The notes: generated from the letters alone by a model not told the origin. DNA of 64,000 nucleotides from Ketobacter alkanivorans (GCF_002863865.1 NZ_CP022684.1:620001-684000); one strand, 5' to 3'. Positions 17,619-27,119 are shown, numbered from the stretch's first letter. Numbers and translations: made by a program.

Positions 17619-18440
17619 CTACTGGCGAACCAAACGCAGATTTGCCATCGACCGAGGGTCACTGCTGCGAAACGGGTTGATGTCGATACCACCACGACGA
17701 GTGTAACGCGCATACACACTCAGCTTTTCAGGCTTGCACTGACGACTAATATCCATAAAAATTCGCTCCACGCACTGCTCATGAAACTCCTGATTACTAC
17801 GGAACGAAATAAGATATTTCAGCAGCCCTTCTTCACATATTCTATTACCTGAATATTCAATCAATACACTGGCCCAATCAGGCTGGCCGGTAACAGGGCA
17901 ACAAGAACGCAACAGATGGCTATGCAGCTGAACCTGAACAAAGTGATCTTCTGTTGTCAGCAACGAAGAGTCGACCTCATAAGCACTGACATCAACATCC
18001 AAATCATCAATACAACGGCCAGGCAAGGAGACAACCTCAAACTTTCCCTGCCAGGCTAGCTCAGTAAGCTCAATCCTAACCTTCGCACCCACCACCTTGC
18101 CAATATCTTCAGCAATCTTATCGGTCACCTGCCGCACAGATGCCATAACAGTTTGGTTATACGAGCCGAGATAGAGCTTAAGGGATTTGGACTCGACGAT
18201 ATTAGGTGAATTAGCTGGCACTACCATAAACATAAGCGCCACCACCGGTTTACCTTTGGGATTCAACCAGGACAGTTCATAAGCATTCCACACATCCTCA
18301 CCATGAAACGGCAATGAATCTTCGTCCACCCCAATTTCCAAACGCCCCAGCTTCCGAGGAATTGCATGCAACTGCGCAGGATCATATTGATCAGGATACG
18401 CGCTGGATTGCCCTAATGGGCCATTTAGTTGATCGCTCAT
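17619..18440 (-). CDS. queF: NADPH-dependent 7-cyano-7-deazaguanine reductase
   Basis: QueF reduces preQ0 to preQ1 with NADPH in queuosine synthesis. The ATG at 18440, placed right after the upstream stop (TAA-T-ATG), gives 273 residues, the long (type II, E. coli-like) form. ESKSLKLYL (83-91) is the substrate-binding motif. The catalytic cysteine lies in SCCPVTGQPDW, most likely Cys181, with Asp188 as proton shuttle. FHEQCVERIF and YARYTRRGGIDINPFRS complete the match. It is the last gene of an operon with the YadG/YadH-type ABC exporter, an unusual partner for a queuosine gene. Confidence 0.97.
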   Translation of the reverse strand: MSDQLNGPLGQSSAYPDQYDPAQLHAIPRKLGRLEIGVDEDSLPFHGEDVWNAYELSWLNPKGKPVVALMFMVVPANSPNIVESKSLKLYLGSYNQTVMASVRQVTDKIAEDIGKVVGAKVRIELTELAWQGKFEVVSLPGRCIDDLDVDVSAYEVDSSLLTTEDHFVQVQLHSHLLRSCCPVTGQPDWASVLIEYSGNRICEEGLLKYLISFRSNQEFHEQCVERIFMDISRQCKPEKLSVYARYTRRGGIDINPFRSSDPRSMANLRLVRQ

Positions 18441-18441
18441 A

Positions 18442-19215
18442 TTAACTTCTGATTCCCACGCCATTCTTTAACAACCAATGAGCCCAACAATAGAGCGCAA
18501 CTATAAACATAATAACCATGCCATAAGCCAATCCGACATTAACATCGGATATACCCAGAATCCCATAGCGAAAACCATTCACCATATAAACAATAGGATT
18601 GGCCTTGGAAACCCCTTCCCAAAAATCGGGCAACATATTTACAGAGTAGAACACCCCACCCAAATACGTTAACGGAGTCAGAACAAACGTTGGAACTATA
18701 GAGATGTCATCAAAGGATCTGGCATATACCGCATTAATAAAGCCACCTAACGAGAACAAGATGGCGGTCAGCACAACCATCGTTATCGTTATAAATATGT
18801 TCTCTACGGCCAATTGAGTAAAGAACAGCGACAACGCCGTAACAATAACACCAACTGCCAACCCGCGCGCCACTCCTCCGAGCACAAAACCACCTATCAC
18901 TATATAGTTGGGCATGGGCGAAACCAGCATTTCCTCAATGCTACGCTGGAACTTGGTACTGAAAAATGAGGACACCACATTGGAGTAAGAATTGGTTATG
19001 ACCGACATCATAATCAAACCCGGTACAATGTACTCCATATAAGAGTAATCACCAATCTGACCGATACGCCGACCTATCAACTCGCCGAAAATAACAAAAT
19101 ACAGCGCAATCGTAATCGCAGGAGGAATCAAGGTTTGAATCCATATCCGCATAAAACGGCGTATTTCCTTGGTGACGATGGTATTGAACGCGTTGAATTT
19201 CTGCTGCCAATTCAT
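18442..19215 (-). CDS. yadH: ABC-2 type permease, YadH-like
   Basis: The ATG at 19215, one base after the upstream stop (TGA-T-ATG), gives 257 residues matching E. coli YadH. Shared stretches are RRFMRIWIQTLIPPAITIALYFVIFG near the start, the ABC-2 signature region MMSVITNSYSNVVSSFF, FDDISIVPTFVLTPLTYLGGVFYS, and NPIVYMVNGFRYG. It has about six membrane segments and forms the membrane part of an exporter with the YadG-like ATPase. The substrate of this exporter family is not established. Confidence 0.95.
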   Translation of the reverse strand: MNWQQKFNAFNTIVTKEIRRFMRIWIQTLIPPAITIALYFVIFGELIGRRIGQIGDYSYMEYIVPGLIMMSVITNSYSNVVSSFFSTKFQRSIEEMLVSPMPNYIVIGGFVLGGVARGLAVGVIVTALSLFFTQLAVENIFITITMVVLTAILFSLGGFINAVYARSFDDISIVPTFVLTPLTYLGGVFYSVNMLPDFWEGVSKANPIVYMVNGFRYGILGISDVNVGLAYGMVIMFIVALYCWAHWLLKNGVGIRS

Positions 19216-19216
19216 A

Positions 19217-20134
19217 TCAAGCGTTCCTCTCAACCATCGACACAAATAACTCTTCCAAGCGATTGGCTTTATTGCGCATACTGGTGACGGCAATACCCAA
19301 TTCGCTCAAACGAGTAAAAATATCATTTAAAGGTGCCTGCTTGGATACCTCAACTTCAAGAGTATGGGCATCCACCAAGGTAGTCTGGGCTCCATCAAGA
19401 ACAGGAGCAACAGAAATATCCTGCCCCAAATCCAATACAAACGTTTCTTTATCCAAGCGAGCCAGGAACGCTTTCATAGAGCATTGTTCAATAATCTGTC
19501 CGTGATCGATGATTGCAATGCTGCGGCACAAGTGCTCGGCCTCTTCCAGGTAATGGGTGGTGAGAATGATCGTGGTTCCCTGCTTGTTCAGTTGCTGTAG
19601 AAACGACCACATGGAACGCCGTAATTCAATATCGACACCTGCAGTAGGCTCATCCAATACCAGCAGTTTGGGCTCATGCACCAAGGCACGTGCAATCATC
19701 AACCGCCGCTTCATACCGCCTGATAACATGCGCGAGCGATCATCTCGCTTATCCCACAACCCCAACAGCTTTAGGTATTTTTCGGCACGCTCGGCTGCCG
19801 TTTTCTGATCTATACCAAAGTATCCCGCTTGGGTACGTAATATGTCGCCAACTTTTTCGAACTGATTAAAGTTGAATTCCTGAGGCACAATACCAATATT
19901 CATCTTGGCTGCAGCAAAATCGCGGTCGATATCCTGACCGTAAATACTCACAGTGCCTGACGACTTGTTTACCAGAGAGCTGATAATGCCAATCGTGGTT
20001 GATTTTCCCGCTCCGTTGGGCCCAAGCAACGCCATAAAATCACCCGATTGAACTTGAAAACTGATTCCCTTAAGCGCCTCGAACCCGCCTGAATAGGTTT
20101 TCTTCAGATCTGAAACAGCTAGTGCAATAGTCAT
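19217..20134 (-). CDS. yadG: ABC transporter ATP-binding protein, YadG-like
   Basis: A 305-residue ATPase and the first gene of the yadG-yadH-queF operon. Walker A is GPNGAGKST (about residues 37-45), the signature motif is LSGGMKRR, and Walker B is LLVLDEPTAGVD, followed by the H-loop ILTTHYLEEAEH. The C-terminal 90 residues form the extension usual for ABC-2-type drug or polysaccharide exporters. It energises export through the YadH-like permease. The start codon is an ATG with a normal upstream region. Confidence 0.95.
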   Translation of the reverse strand: MTIALAVSDLKKTYSGGFEALKGISFQVQSGDFMALLGPNGAGKSTTIGIISSLVNKSSGTVSIYGQDIDRDFAAAKMNIGIVPQEFNFNQFEKVGDILRTQAGYFGIDQKTAAERAEKYLKLLGLWDKRDDRSRMLSGGMKRRLMIARALVHEPKLLVLDEPTAGVDIELRRSMWSFLQQLNKQGTTIILTTHYLEEAEHLCRSIAIIDHGQIIEQCSMKAFLARLDKETFVLDLGQDISVAPVLDGAQTTLVDAHTLEVEVSKQAPLNDIFTRLSELGIAVTSMRNKANRLEELFVSMVERNA

Positions 20135-20224
20135 GGTAGGTCTGATCTAATAAATGCGTGGAGGTGGATTATACGGAAACAAATACCAGGTGCCAGCGTG
20201 GCGCAAGACGGTAACCGCTCTGCC

Positions 20225-20983
20225 TCAAGCGAGCTGGTCGAGATGGAGGCTACCTGTCTCGCCTCGCCAAAGCCAGTGCAGAATATCACAATCGAACCAC
20301 AGGAACGCGCCCTCCATCATCCAGGGCCAGTGAGGCTCCTCAATCTCCGATTCACTGCGCAAAAAATAGATAAACGACGCCAGAATGGTATCGTGAGTAA
20401 CATGTACCGAAAAAGATCCGGGTTGCTGCAAACCACCCTTCATATGCTCGATAAGCTGTAAGGCTCCCTCCTTGGGCGACAACACGCCTCGAACCTCATT
20501 GCGTAAATGCTTGCGAGCAAAGGCCAATGGCCCCAGCTTCATGAAATATGGCCCCGCCACCGGCAGATCTTTCACATAACTGCCGGGCTCAACCAAGCTG
20601 CCATGGGTCAGAATGGGCAACTCAACACCAGCACCCTGCGCCATCGCTTCAGCAGTTTTGATACAGCGCCCCACAGGGCTGGAAAAAAGTGCGCTGATTG
20701 GCCTGTCGAGGTTTCGCCCCCACTCACGGGCTAGCTCAACGCCCTCCTCAGTAAGCGGTATGTCGTAACCGGCGAAACGATTCTTGGGTTGTTCTCGAAT
20801 GGAATGCCGGGTCAGCAGCACGCAGGGCACATGCCTTGGCACCCGCGCTAAAGAAGGTATCATCGTTGGATGAAGATGTTCCAAAATCGCCTTATTTTCC
20901 AAATCGTTACCGCCCTTACTCACAATCAAGTATCGTACTTTAAAACAGTTTAACAGATTAACGTATTGACTTTGGCATACCAA
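20225..20983 (-). CDS. Histidine phosphatase superfamily protein
   Basis: The frame allows up to 252 residues, but that start is a TTG in the divergent promoter region. More plausible starts are the GTG at VSKGG or the TTG following AAGGGCGG, about 20 residues in. The phosphatase core begins at VLLTRHSIRE, the RH-containing motif whose His is phosphorylated. FAGYDIPLTEEGVELA and FSSPVGRCIKTAEAMA supply the second Arg, and SVHVTHDTIL gives the later His. This arrangement fits phosphoglycerate-mutase-like phosphatases. The substrate is unknown. It is divergent from the TetR gene and may share its control region. Confidence 0.85.
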   Translation of the reverse strand: MVCQSQYVNLLNCFKVRYLIVSKGGNDLENKAILEHLHPTMIPSLARVPRHVPCVLLTRHSIREQPKNRFAGYDIPLTEEGVELAREWGRNLDRPISALFSSPVGRCIKTAEAMAQGAGVELPILTHGSLVEPGSYVKDLPVAGPYFMKLGPLAFARKHLRNEVRGVLSPKEGALQLIEHMKGGLQQPGSFSVHVTHDTILASFIYFLRSESEIEEPHWPWMMEGAFLWFDCDILHWLWRGETGSLHLDQLA

Positions 20984-20994
20984 TCCTGAAAATA

Positions 20995-21007
20995 TGACGA
21001 AACGTCA
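20995..21007. promoter_or_regulatory. Inverted repeat, candidate TetR operator
   Basis: TGACG-AAA-CGTCA is a perfect palindrome located 22 bases before the TetR start and between it and the divergent phosphatase gene. A further TTTGACGG follows at 21011. Autoregulation by the adjacent TetR protein is the simplest reading. This is an inference from position. Confidence 0.5.
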
Positions 21008-21028
21008 CTCTTTGACGGAGTATCCATT

Positions 21029-21748
21029 TTGAACACCCAGACCCGACGTCAGCGGGAGTTTGAACAGCGAGAACAGCTGTTCATCGACACCGCCCGCAGC
21101 ATCATCCGCCAAGACGGCCATTCCGGCCTGACGATGGATAAGATTGCAGAGCTTACCGAGTACGCCAAAGGCACCGTTTATAAGCATTTCACCTGCAAGG
21201 AAGATATCTTGTGTGGCCTGTGCCTGGATAGCCTGGGCCACTTGCACAAGATGTTCAGTCTGGCAGAAACCTTTCAGGGTACCAGCCGTGAACAAATCAT
21301 GTGCCTGGGCATTGGCTACCAACTGTACACACTAAGCTACCCAGAAGAATTCGACCTGTTGATTGCTGCACGTACCAACAACATTCGCGAAAAAGCCTCT
21401 CCTGAAAGACTGGAGAAGATGAAACAGGTGGACAACCTGGTAATCAACCACATGCGCGGCGTTATCGAGCATGCAGTACAGTGCGGTGATTTACAATTGC
21501 CCAAGGCAAGCACCATAGATGACATTTGTTATGGTTTGTGGGCCATGAACTTCGGGCTTTTGGTACTGGATCATGCGCGCGATATGGTGAATGGATTAAC
21601 CTTGTCACCCAGCCATCATCTCGTGCTATCCCAGATCAGCTGCCTGCTGGATGGCTACAACTGGCAGCCTTTAAGCAGCGAGAAAGATTACAGCACCACT
21701 ATCGCAGCGGCATACAAACACCTTCACCAGCCTAACTCAACGGATTGA
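21029..21748 (+). CDS. TetR/AcrR-family transcriptional regulator
   Basis: A 239-residue regulator. The N-terminal helix-turn-helix is typical: ARSIIRQDGHSGLTMDKIAELTEYAKGTVYKHFTCKEDIL (residues about 17-56). The rest is a helical ligand-binding and dimerisation domain. The start is a TTG eight bases after GGAG. No better ATG exists ahead of the DNA-binding domain. The MMPL transporter gene starts 14 bases after its stop, so the regulator and its likely target are co-transcribed, and a palindrome upstream may be its operator. Confidence 0.93.
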   Translation: MNTQTRRQREFEQREQLFIDTARSIIRQDGHSGLTMDKIAELTEYAKGTVYKHFTCKEDILCGLCLDSLGHLHKMFSLAETFQGTSREQIMCLGIGYQLYTLSYPEEFDLLIAARTNNIREKASPERLEKMKQVDNLVINHMRGVIEHAVQCGDLQLPKASTIDDICYGLWAMNFGLLVLDHARDMVNGLTLSPSHHLVLSQISCLLDGYNWQPLSSEKDYSTTIAAAYKHLHQPNSTD

Positions 21749-21762
21749 GAGGAAGTATCGAC

Positions 21763-24147
21763 ATGCATCATCCAATATCTCATTGGCTCGTACAGCACAG
21801 GCTGCCTCTGTTTATCCTGAGCATCCTCGCCGTCGCGTTCCTTGCCTTCGGAGCAACCAAGCTCACCGTCAAATCCGATTATAAGATCTTTTTCGAAGCG
21901 GATAACCCGCAGCTGGTCGCCAACGAAATGATCCAGAATCGTTTCAGTGCCAGTGATAATGTGCTGCTGGTTCTAAACCCGGCCAACGGTGATATTTTTA
22001 ACCGTGAAAACCTCCATGCCATCGAAGAGCTGACCGAAGCAGCGTGGCAGATACCCTATTCTCAACGCGTGGATTCCATCACCAACTTTCAGAACACTGC
22101 CGTTGATGGCGATGATCTCATGGTAGAGGATTTAGTGCAGGATGCGCTCTCTCTTTCACCACAAGAGATCAGTCAACGTAAAGAAATTGCCCTCAACGAG
22201 CCGCTGTTGGTGCATCGATTGATTTCCCCAACAGGCCATGTCAGTGCACTGAACGTCCAGCTCAATCTGCCGGAAGATCAGACTATGGCCATTCCGGTGG
22301 TAATGGAAAAAGTGCGCTCCATTCGCCAGGAGTTTGCAGAGAAGCACCCTGATTTGCAAATAATGATCACAGGGGTTACGCCGCTCAACAATGCCTTTAA
22401 TGAAATGAATCAAAAGGATTCAGAAACGCTGATTCCACTCATGCTGTTGATCATAGTGATGTTAGTCGGCCTGTTATTGCGTTCGGTGTCCGGTACTGTT
22501 ATCACTGTTCTGATCATCATATTCAGCGTAGTCACTGCGGTCAGCTCTATGGGTTGGATTGGAATGCCAATCAACAACATCAATTTCGCTGCGCCCATCA
22601 TCATTCTTACGCTGGCGGTTGCTGACTGCATACATCTACTTTCCTATTATATGATGGGCCTCAGAAAAGGAATGGATAAAATAGAGGCCCTAAAAAGCAG
22701 CCTGGACGTCAACGCCAAGCCGATATTCCTCACCAGTCTAACAACTGCAATCGGGTTTCTTAGCATGCAATCCAGCGAGTCCCCTCCGTTTAGAGAGCTG
22801 GGTGTGGTCGCGGCAATCGGTGTGCTCTTCGCTTTTTTGTTTACTTTAACAGTCATGCCCCAACTGATTCTGTGGTTTACCCGTAAAGCCCCTGCCATAG
22901 ATACTGAGCGAACCGCGCAATTCAGCAAGCTGGCAGACTTCACGCTTCGTCATCCTAAAAAGCTGTTTTTCATCAGCCTGGGCACCGCGGTCTTTTGTAT
23001 TGGTTTCATCGGCCAGAATGAACTCAATGACGACAATTTCGGTTACTTCAAAGAAACACTGGAAGTGCGCAAAGCCGCTGATTTCACCGAGGCCAACCTA
23101 AACGGCGTCAACATCATCGAATACGCGCTGGAGTCCGGGTCAGATCAAGGCGTAAACAGCCCTCAGTACCTGAAGCAAGTAGATAAATTCGCAAACTGGT
23201 ACCGACAACAGCCCATGGTGACTCATGTATTTACGTTCACCGACGTGCTGAAACGCCTAAACAGAAACATGAATGGAGATGATCCTGCTTTCTACCGCCT
23301 GCCTGAAAGTCGCGAGCATGCATCGCAGTATCAGCTGCTTTACGAAATGTCACTGCCCTTCGGTATGGATGTGAACAACCAAGTGGACATGAACAAATCC
23401 GCAATGCGCATCACTGTCAGTATAAAGGGCGCGAAAGCCAAGGACATCATTGACATGGAAGCTCGAGCACAAGCCTGGTTTGCGGAAAATGCGCCAGAAA
23501 TGACCGCGATAGGTGCCAGCCCTTCCATCATGTTCGCCACCATAGGGCAAAAGAATATTGAAAGCATGATCAACGGAACGGTCATCGCCACCATCATCAT
23601 CTCAATGATTCTTGTCTTGGCTCTTGGGTCATGGAAACTGGGCGTGCTCAGCATCATCCCCAATGCGTTCCCGGCAGCCATCATGCTGGGCATCTGGGGC
23701 ATGTTTGTCGGTGAGGTCAACCTCGCCGTTGCGGTGGTTTTCGGTATCACCTTGGGCATTGTGGTGGACGATACGGTGCACTTTATGGCTAAGTACCTGC
23801 GTGGCTATCAGGAGCATGGCAATGTAGAACAAGCCATCCACTACGCCTTCGAACACGTGGGGGCAGCCTTGGTAACCACCACCGTGGTACTGAGCCTGGG
23901 ATTTGGCATGCTGGCTTTATCGGATTTTAACGTTAATGCAATACTGGGCATCATGGTGTCCATGACCATAATAATCGCACTGGTATTCGACTTCTTGTTC
24001 TTACCAAGCATGATGATCTTGTTGTCACGCTTTATTCACCCAACGCCAAAGACAAGTGTCACACAGAAAGCGGCTACCACGGATCGGGTAGTCGAAGGCC
24101 AAATATCAGAAGGCCAGCCGCTAGGAGCCCAAAGTGAAGCTATTTAA
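21763..24147 (+). CDS. RND/MMPL-superfamily transporter
   Basis: An RND-type membrane protein of 794 residues from the ATG at 21763, chosen because GAGGAAG lies just upstream. It has the internal duplication of the family: one membrane segment near residue 20, a periplasmic loop, five clustered segments (about 220-390), then a second single segment, loop and cluster (about 610-760). Motifs include APIIILTLAVADCIHLLSYYM and GITLGIVVDDTVHFMAKYL. The conserved Asp residues of the proton relay are present. Such proteins export lipids, hopanoids or hydrophobic compounds by proton antiport. The TetR gene precedes it and the BtuF-like gene overlaps its 3' end by 14 bases. Confidence 0.92.
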   Translation: MHHPISHWLVQHRLPLFILSILAVAFLAFGATKLTVKSDYKIFFEADNPQLVANEMIQNRFSASDNVLLVLNPANGDIFNRENLHAIEELTEAAWQIPYSQRVDSITNFQNTAVDGDDLMVEDLVQDALSLSPQEISQRKEIALNEPLLVHRLISPTGHVSALNVQLNLPEDQTMAIPVVMEKVRSIRQEFAEKHPDLQIMITGVTPLNNAFNEMNQKDSETLIPLMLLIIVMLVGLLLRSVSGTVITVLIIIFSVVTAVSSMGWIGMPINNINFAAPIIILTLAVADCIHLLSYYMMGLRKGMDKIEALKSSLDVNAKPIFLTSLTTAIGFLSMQSSESPPFRELGVVAAIGVLFAFLFTLTVMPQLILWFTRKAPAIDTERTAQFSKLADFTLRHPKKLFFISLGTAVFCIGFIGQNELNDDNFGYFKETLEVRKAADFTEANLNGVNIIEYALESGSDQGVNSPQYLKQVDKFANWYRQQPMVTHVFTFTDVLKRLNRNMNGDDPAFYRLPESREHASQYQLLYEMSLPFGMDVNNQVDMNKSAMRITVSIKGAKAKDIIDMEARAQAWFAENAPEMTAIGASPSIMFATIGQKNIESMINGTVIATIIISMILVLALGSWKLGVLSIIPNAFPAAIMLGIWGMFVGEVNLAVAVVFGITLGIVVDDTVHFMAKYLRGYQEHGNVEQAIHYAFEHVGAALVTTTVVLSLGFGMLALSDFNVNAILGIMVSMTIIIALVFDFLFLPSMMILLSRFIHPTPKTSVTQKAATTDRVVEGQISEGQPLGAQSEAI

Positions 24148-25051
24148 CCTAGTGCTGTGCGCTGCGCTTGGCACTGTATTGAATGGCACGTTGAGTAGCG
24201 CCTCACAGGCCTCCCCCATCGAGCTAACCGATGATGCAGAACGGCGGGTTCATATGAGCAACCCAGCCCAACGTATTATTTCATTAGCGCCACATATAAC
24301 CGAGGCTCTTTTTGCTGCTGGCGCGGGGGATCGAATTGTCGGTACGGTAAGTTATAGCGACTATCCCGAGGCAGCCAAAACGATTCCCTTGGTTGGCAGC
24401 TATAACCAGGTGAACTTTGAGCGCATTTTATCCCTGAACCCTGATCTGATCATCGGTTGGTACTCAGGAAACAGCGCAGAAACCGTTGAAAAACTCGCCC
24501 TGCTCAACGTACCGGTGTACCTGAGCGAACCGAAAACCATGGACAGCATCGCCCGCAACATTCGTCAGTTTGGCGTATTAGCAGGCACCGAGCTCACCGC
24601 GAATCAGGCAGCGGACACGTACGACAAGCGTCGTGCGGCACTAAGGGCCCTGCACGCTCACAAACCCCCGATAAAAGTGTTTTATCAAGTATGGGAAGAC
24701 CCACTCTATACCCTTGGAGGCGGCCACTTTATTTCTGATCTGTACAGCCTCTGTGGTGGCATCAATATATTTGCCGACCTCAGCGACCCCTCGCCCATTG
24801 TCAGTGTAGAAGCCATTGTGACTCGCAACCCGCAGGTAATGCTTACCGGCGGCCATCACGGCAAACGCTCTATCAAGGATTGGAAACAAAAATGGCAGCA
24901 CTGGGGCAGCATGGACGCCATAAAAAATGACATGCTGTTTTTCGTGAATCAGGATGTGTACACACGCTCGTCTCCGCGCACCGTTGATGCAGCAGAAGAC
25001 CTGTGTGAGATATTAGATAAGGTAAGGGCTTCAGACACCGCCAAACATTAA
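24134..25051 (+). CDS. Periplasmic cobalamin/siderophore-type binding protein, BtuF-like
   Basis: A 305-residue protein starting at a GTG inside the transporter gene, eight bases after AGGAG. The first 26 residues form a signal peptide (LVLCAALGTVLNGTLSSASQA). The mature part follows the BtuF/FhuD fold: RIISLAPHITEALFAAGAGDRIVGTVSYSDYP, then NFERILSLNPDLIIGW, and later YTLGGGHFISDLYSLCGG. In E. coli BtuF delivers vitamin B12 to BtuCD. No btuC or btuD gene lies nearby, so the protein either serves a transporter encoded elsewhere or has another ligand. Translational coupling to an MMPL transporter is unusual. Confidence 0.88.
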   Translation: MKLFNLVLCAALGTVLNGTLSSASQASPIELTDDAERRVHMSNPAQRIISLAPHITEALFAAGAGDRIVGTVSYSDYPEAAKTIPLVGSYNQVNFERILSLNPDLIIGWYSGNSAETVEKLALLNVPVYLSEPKTMDSIARNIRQFGVLAGTELTANQAADTYDKRRAALRALHAHKPPIKVFYQVWEDPLYTLGGGHFISDLYSLCGGINIFADLSDPSPIVSVEAIVTRNPQVMLTGGHHGKRSIKDWKQKWQHWGSMDAIKNDMLFFVNQDVYTRSSPRTVDAAEDLCEILDKVRASDTAKH

Positions 25052-25094
25052 AGAAGCAGGCCCCTGCCAGCTCCCCAACCAGACACCTAAAGCA

Positions 25095-25130
25095 AAAAGC
25101 CCGGAACCATTACTGGCCCCGGGCTTTTCA
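25095..25130. terminator. Terminator between btuF-like gene and tRNA-Gly
   Basis: AAAAGCCCGG and CCGGGCTTTT form a ten-base-pair stem with A- and T-runs on either side. It can end transcription of the BtuF-like gene on the plus strand and of tRNA-Gly on the minus strand. Confidence 0.88.
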
Positions 25131-25135
25131 TATTT

Positions 25136-25210
25136 TGGAGCGGGTGATGAGATTCGAACTCACGACATCTTCGTTGGCAACGAAGGGCTCTACCACTGAG
25201 CTACACCCGC
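25136..25210 (-). tRNA. tRNA-Gly (GCC)
   Basis: The minus strand encodes a 75-base tRNA including CCA. The acceptor stem is GCGGGTG/CACCCGC, the D-arm GCTCAGTGGTAGAGC, the anticodon loop TTGCCAA with anticodon GCC, and the T-arm contains GTTCGAATC. Confidence 0.97.
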
Positions 25211-25428
25211 TTGTTATGGGCGCGAATTTTAAGGAGGCTCAGGAAACGAGTCAACAATTTTTTCAAAGACTTTGCATTCTTCGCTACAATTGGCCTCAAC
25301 AAGCACCGGAATACATCATTCATTTGACAATATTAGCCGCAATAACCAAACTACTGCGCTTTTTGCCATTCCCAAAGTTTGGCAAACGAATACCCACCTG
25401 CAACAAGTTTCAAGAGTAACAAGTACTT

Positions 25429-26763
25429 ATGAGCGACAGCCAAAAGAAAGTAGGATTCATCTCACTGGGGTGCCCCAAAGCCCTGGTAGACTCAGAGCGC
25501 ATCCTGACTCAATTGAAAATCGATGGCTACGACATAGTACCCACCTACCAAGATGCCGACGTTGTGGTCGTCAATACCTGTGGTTTTATTGACGACGCCA
25601 AACGGGAATCATTAGAAACAATAGGCGAAGCCTTACACGAAAATGGCAAAGTGATTGTGACCGGCTGCATGGGCGGCGACGCCGAACAAATCACTTCGAT
25701 ACACCCAGGCGTTCTCAGTGTGACTGGGCCTCAGGCCTATGAGGAAGTGGTAGGCGCCGTCCATAAATACGTGCCGCAGATCAAAACCCACGATCCCTTT
25801 ACAGACCTTGTTCCGCCACAAGGCATCAAACTGACCCCGCGCCACTACGCCTATCTGAAAATATCAGAAGGCTGCAACCACCGCTGCACCTTTTGCATCA
25901 TTCCTTCTTTACGAGGCGATCTGGTAAGCCGACCTATCGGCGATGTGATGGAAGAAGCGGAAAGACTGGTGAAGGCTGGTGTACAGGAGTTGCTGGTGAT
26001 CTCCCAGGATACCAGCGCCTATGGCGTTGATACCAAATATCGAACTGGTTTTTGGCAAGGAACCCCGATAAAAACCCGCATGAAAGAACTGTGTGCTGCA
26101 CTGGGTGAATTCGGCGTGTGGGTTCGTCTGCACTATGTGTACCCCTACCCCCATGTTGACGACATTATCCCCATGATGGCCGATGGGAAAATTCTTCCCT
26201 ACCTGGACATCCCCTTTCAACATGGCAGCCCTTCTGTTCTGAAGGCCATGAAACGCCCGGCTCATGCTGAAAACACCTTGGAACGCATCCACAAATGGCG
26301 TGCAATCTGCCCTGATCTCACCTTGCGCAGCACCTTCATCACAGGATTCCCTGGTGAAACTGAGCAGGATTTCGAGATCATGCTGAACTGGCTGGAAGAA
26401 GCACAGCTGGATCGGGTGGGATGCTTCAAATACTCTGCGGTAGAAGGGGCCAAGGCCAATGAAATCGACGGCGCAGTGCCAGAGGAAGTGAAGCAAGAGC
26501 GTTTTGAGCGCTTCATGGAGGTACAGTCCCGCATATCTGCCAAGCGCCTGCAAACCAAAATCGGCAAAACCATGGAGGTCATCATTGACGAAGTGGACGA
26601 AGAAGGCGCTATTGGCCGCACAGCAGCCGATGCTCCAGAAATCGACGGACTGGTATTCCTCAATGGCGAAACAGAACTGATGCCCGGCGACCTGGTAACC
26701 GCCAAGATATTCCAGGCCGATGAACATGACCTATGGGCCGAGCTGGCGCACCCAGAACAATAA
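25429..26763 (+). CDS. rimO: Ribosomal protein S12 methylthiotransferase
   Basis: RimO is a radical-SAM enzyme that adds a methylthio group to the beta carbon of an aspartate in ribosomal protein S12. This copy is 444 residues, the usual length. The N-terminal domain has the three cluster cysteines (Cys15, Cys51, Cys80). The radical-SAM domain has [15 protein letters not shown] with Cys149, Cys153 and Cys156. [12 protein letters not shown] and the C-terminal TRAM domain (about 380-444) follow. The N-terminal [18 protein letters not shown] separates it from the tRNA enzyme MiaB. It is preceded by a 218-base stretch with only weak promoter-like sequence. Confidence 0.97.
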   Translation: MSDSQKKVGFISLGCPKALVDSERILTQLKIDGYDIVPTYQDADVVVVNTCGFIDDAKRESLETIGEALHENGKVIVTGCMGGDAEQITSIHPGVLSVTGPQAYEEVVGAVHKYVPQIKTHDPFTDLVPPQGIKLTPRHYAYLKISEGCNHRCTFCIIPSLRGDLVSRPIGDVMEEAERLVKAGVQELLVISQDTSAYGVDTKYRTGFWQGTPIKTRMKELCAALGEFGVWVRLHYVYPYPHVDDIIPMMADGKILPYLDIPFQHGSPSVLKAMKRPAHAENTLERIHKWRAICPDLTLRSTFITGFPGETEQDFEIMLNWLEEAQLDRVGCFKYSAVEGAKANEIDGAVPEEVKQERFERFMEVQSRISAKRLQTKIGKTMEVIIDEVDEEGAIGRTAADAPEIDGLVFLNGETELMPGDLVTAKIFQADEHDLWAELAHPEQ

Positions 26764-26773
26764 AATACCCCTG

Positions 26774-26982
26774 CTAATGCCGCCCCAGCACATTCATGAT
26801 CAAAGTAAGCACCACGCTTATGATGATCATGGATGTAACAGGGAAAAATACGCCGCCGTTTTCGTTCCCCCAGCGCAAATCCCCAGGCAACTTACCGAAC
26901 CAGCTCAACAGGCCTGCGCGTACACCAATACCAAACCTATCAGCGCCACAACAACCCCTATAATAATCAATAATTTACCCAT
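26774..26982 (-). pseudogene. DUF2905 small membrane protein, broken by a one-base frameshift
   Basis: Read on the minus strand from the ATG at 26982, the frame gives MGKLLIIIGVVVALIGLVLV-YA and then stops. If one base is added near 26915-26916 (C on the minus strand), the frame continues as PGLLSWFGKLPGDLRW, then VFFPVTSMIIISVV, to a TAG at 26774, giving 69 residues. This is the DUF2905 pattern: an N-terminal membrane helix, the conserved LPGD, a short polar stretch and a second membrane helix. Either the gene carries a real deletion or the assembly lost one base. The function of the family is unknown. It converges on rimO, with ten bases between the stops. Confidence 0.82.
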
Positions 26983-27119
26983 ATTCGGAACACCCTGCCC
27001 TTAGTCAAACTGCGGAGTTTGAACCAACGTACTCAAATTAGTAAGAATATTCTAATTTTTGACCTTATGATCCCCCCCATTGTTCAGTAATCTCAATATC
27101 GCACCTGTGAGGAACCCCC

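Noticed and set aside
18442..19293. Longer start for the YadH-like permease
   Set aside because: The 26 extra residues overlap the ATPase gene and are absent from YadH; the ATG at 19215 fits the TGA-T-ATG junction.
20225..20983. Loss of function in the histidine phosphatase because its motif is RHS, not RHG
   Set aside because: The third position varies in active members, and the catalytic His and both Arg motifs are present.
25135..25419. Plus-strand open frame over tRNA-Gly and the rimO leader
   Set aside because: It runs through a tRNA gene on the other strand and its product has no family resemblance.
26720..27004. Plus-strand frame opposite the DUF2905 region
   Set aside because: Its product is Pro/Ala/Thr-rich without family features, while the minus strand matches DUF2905 in two frames.
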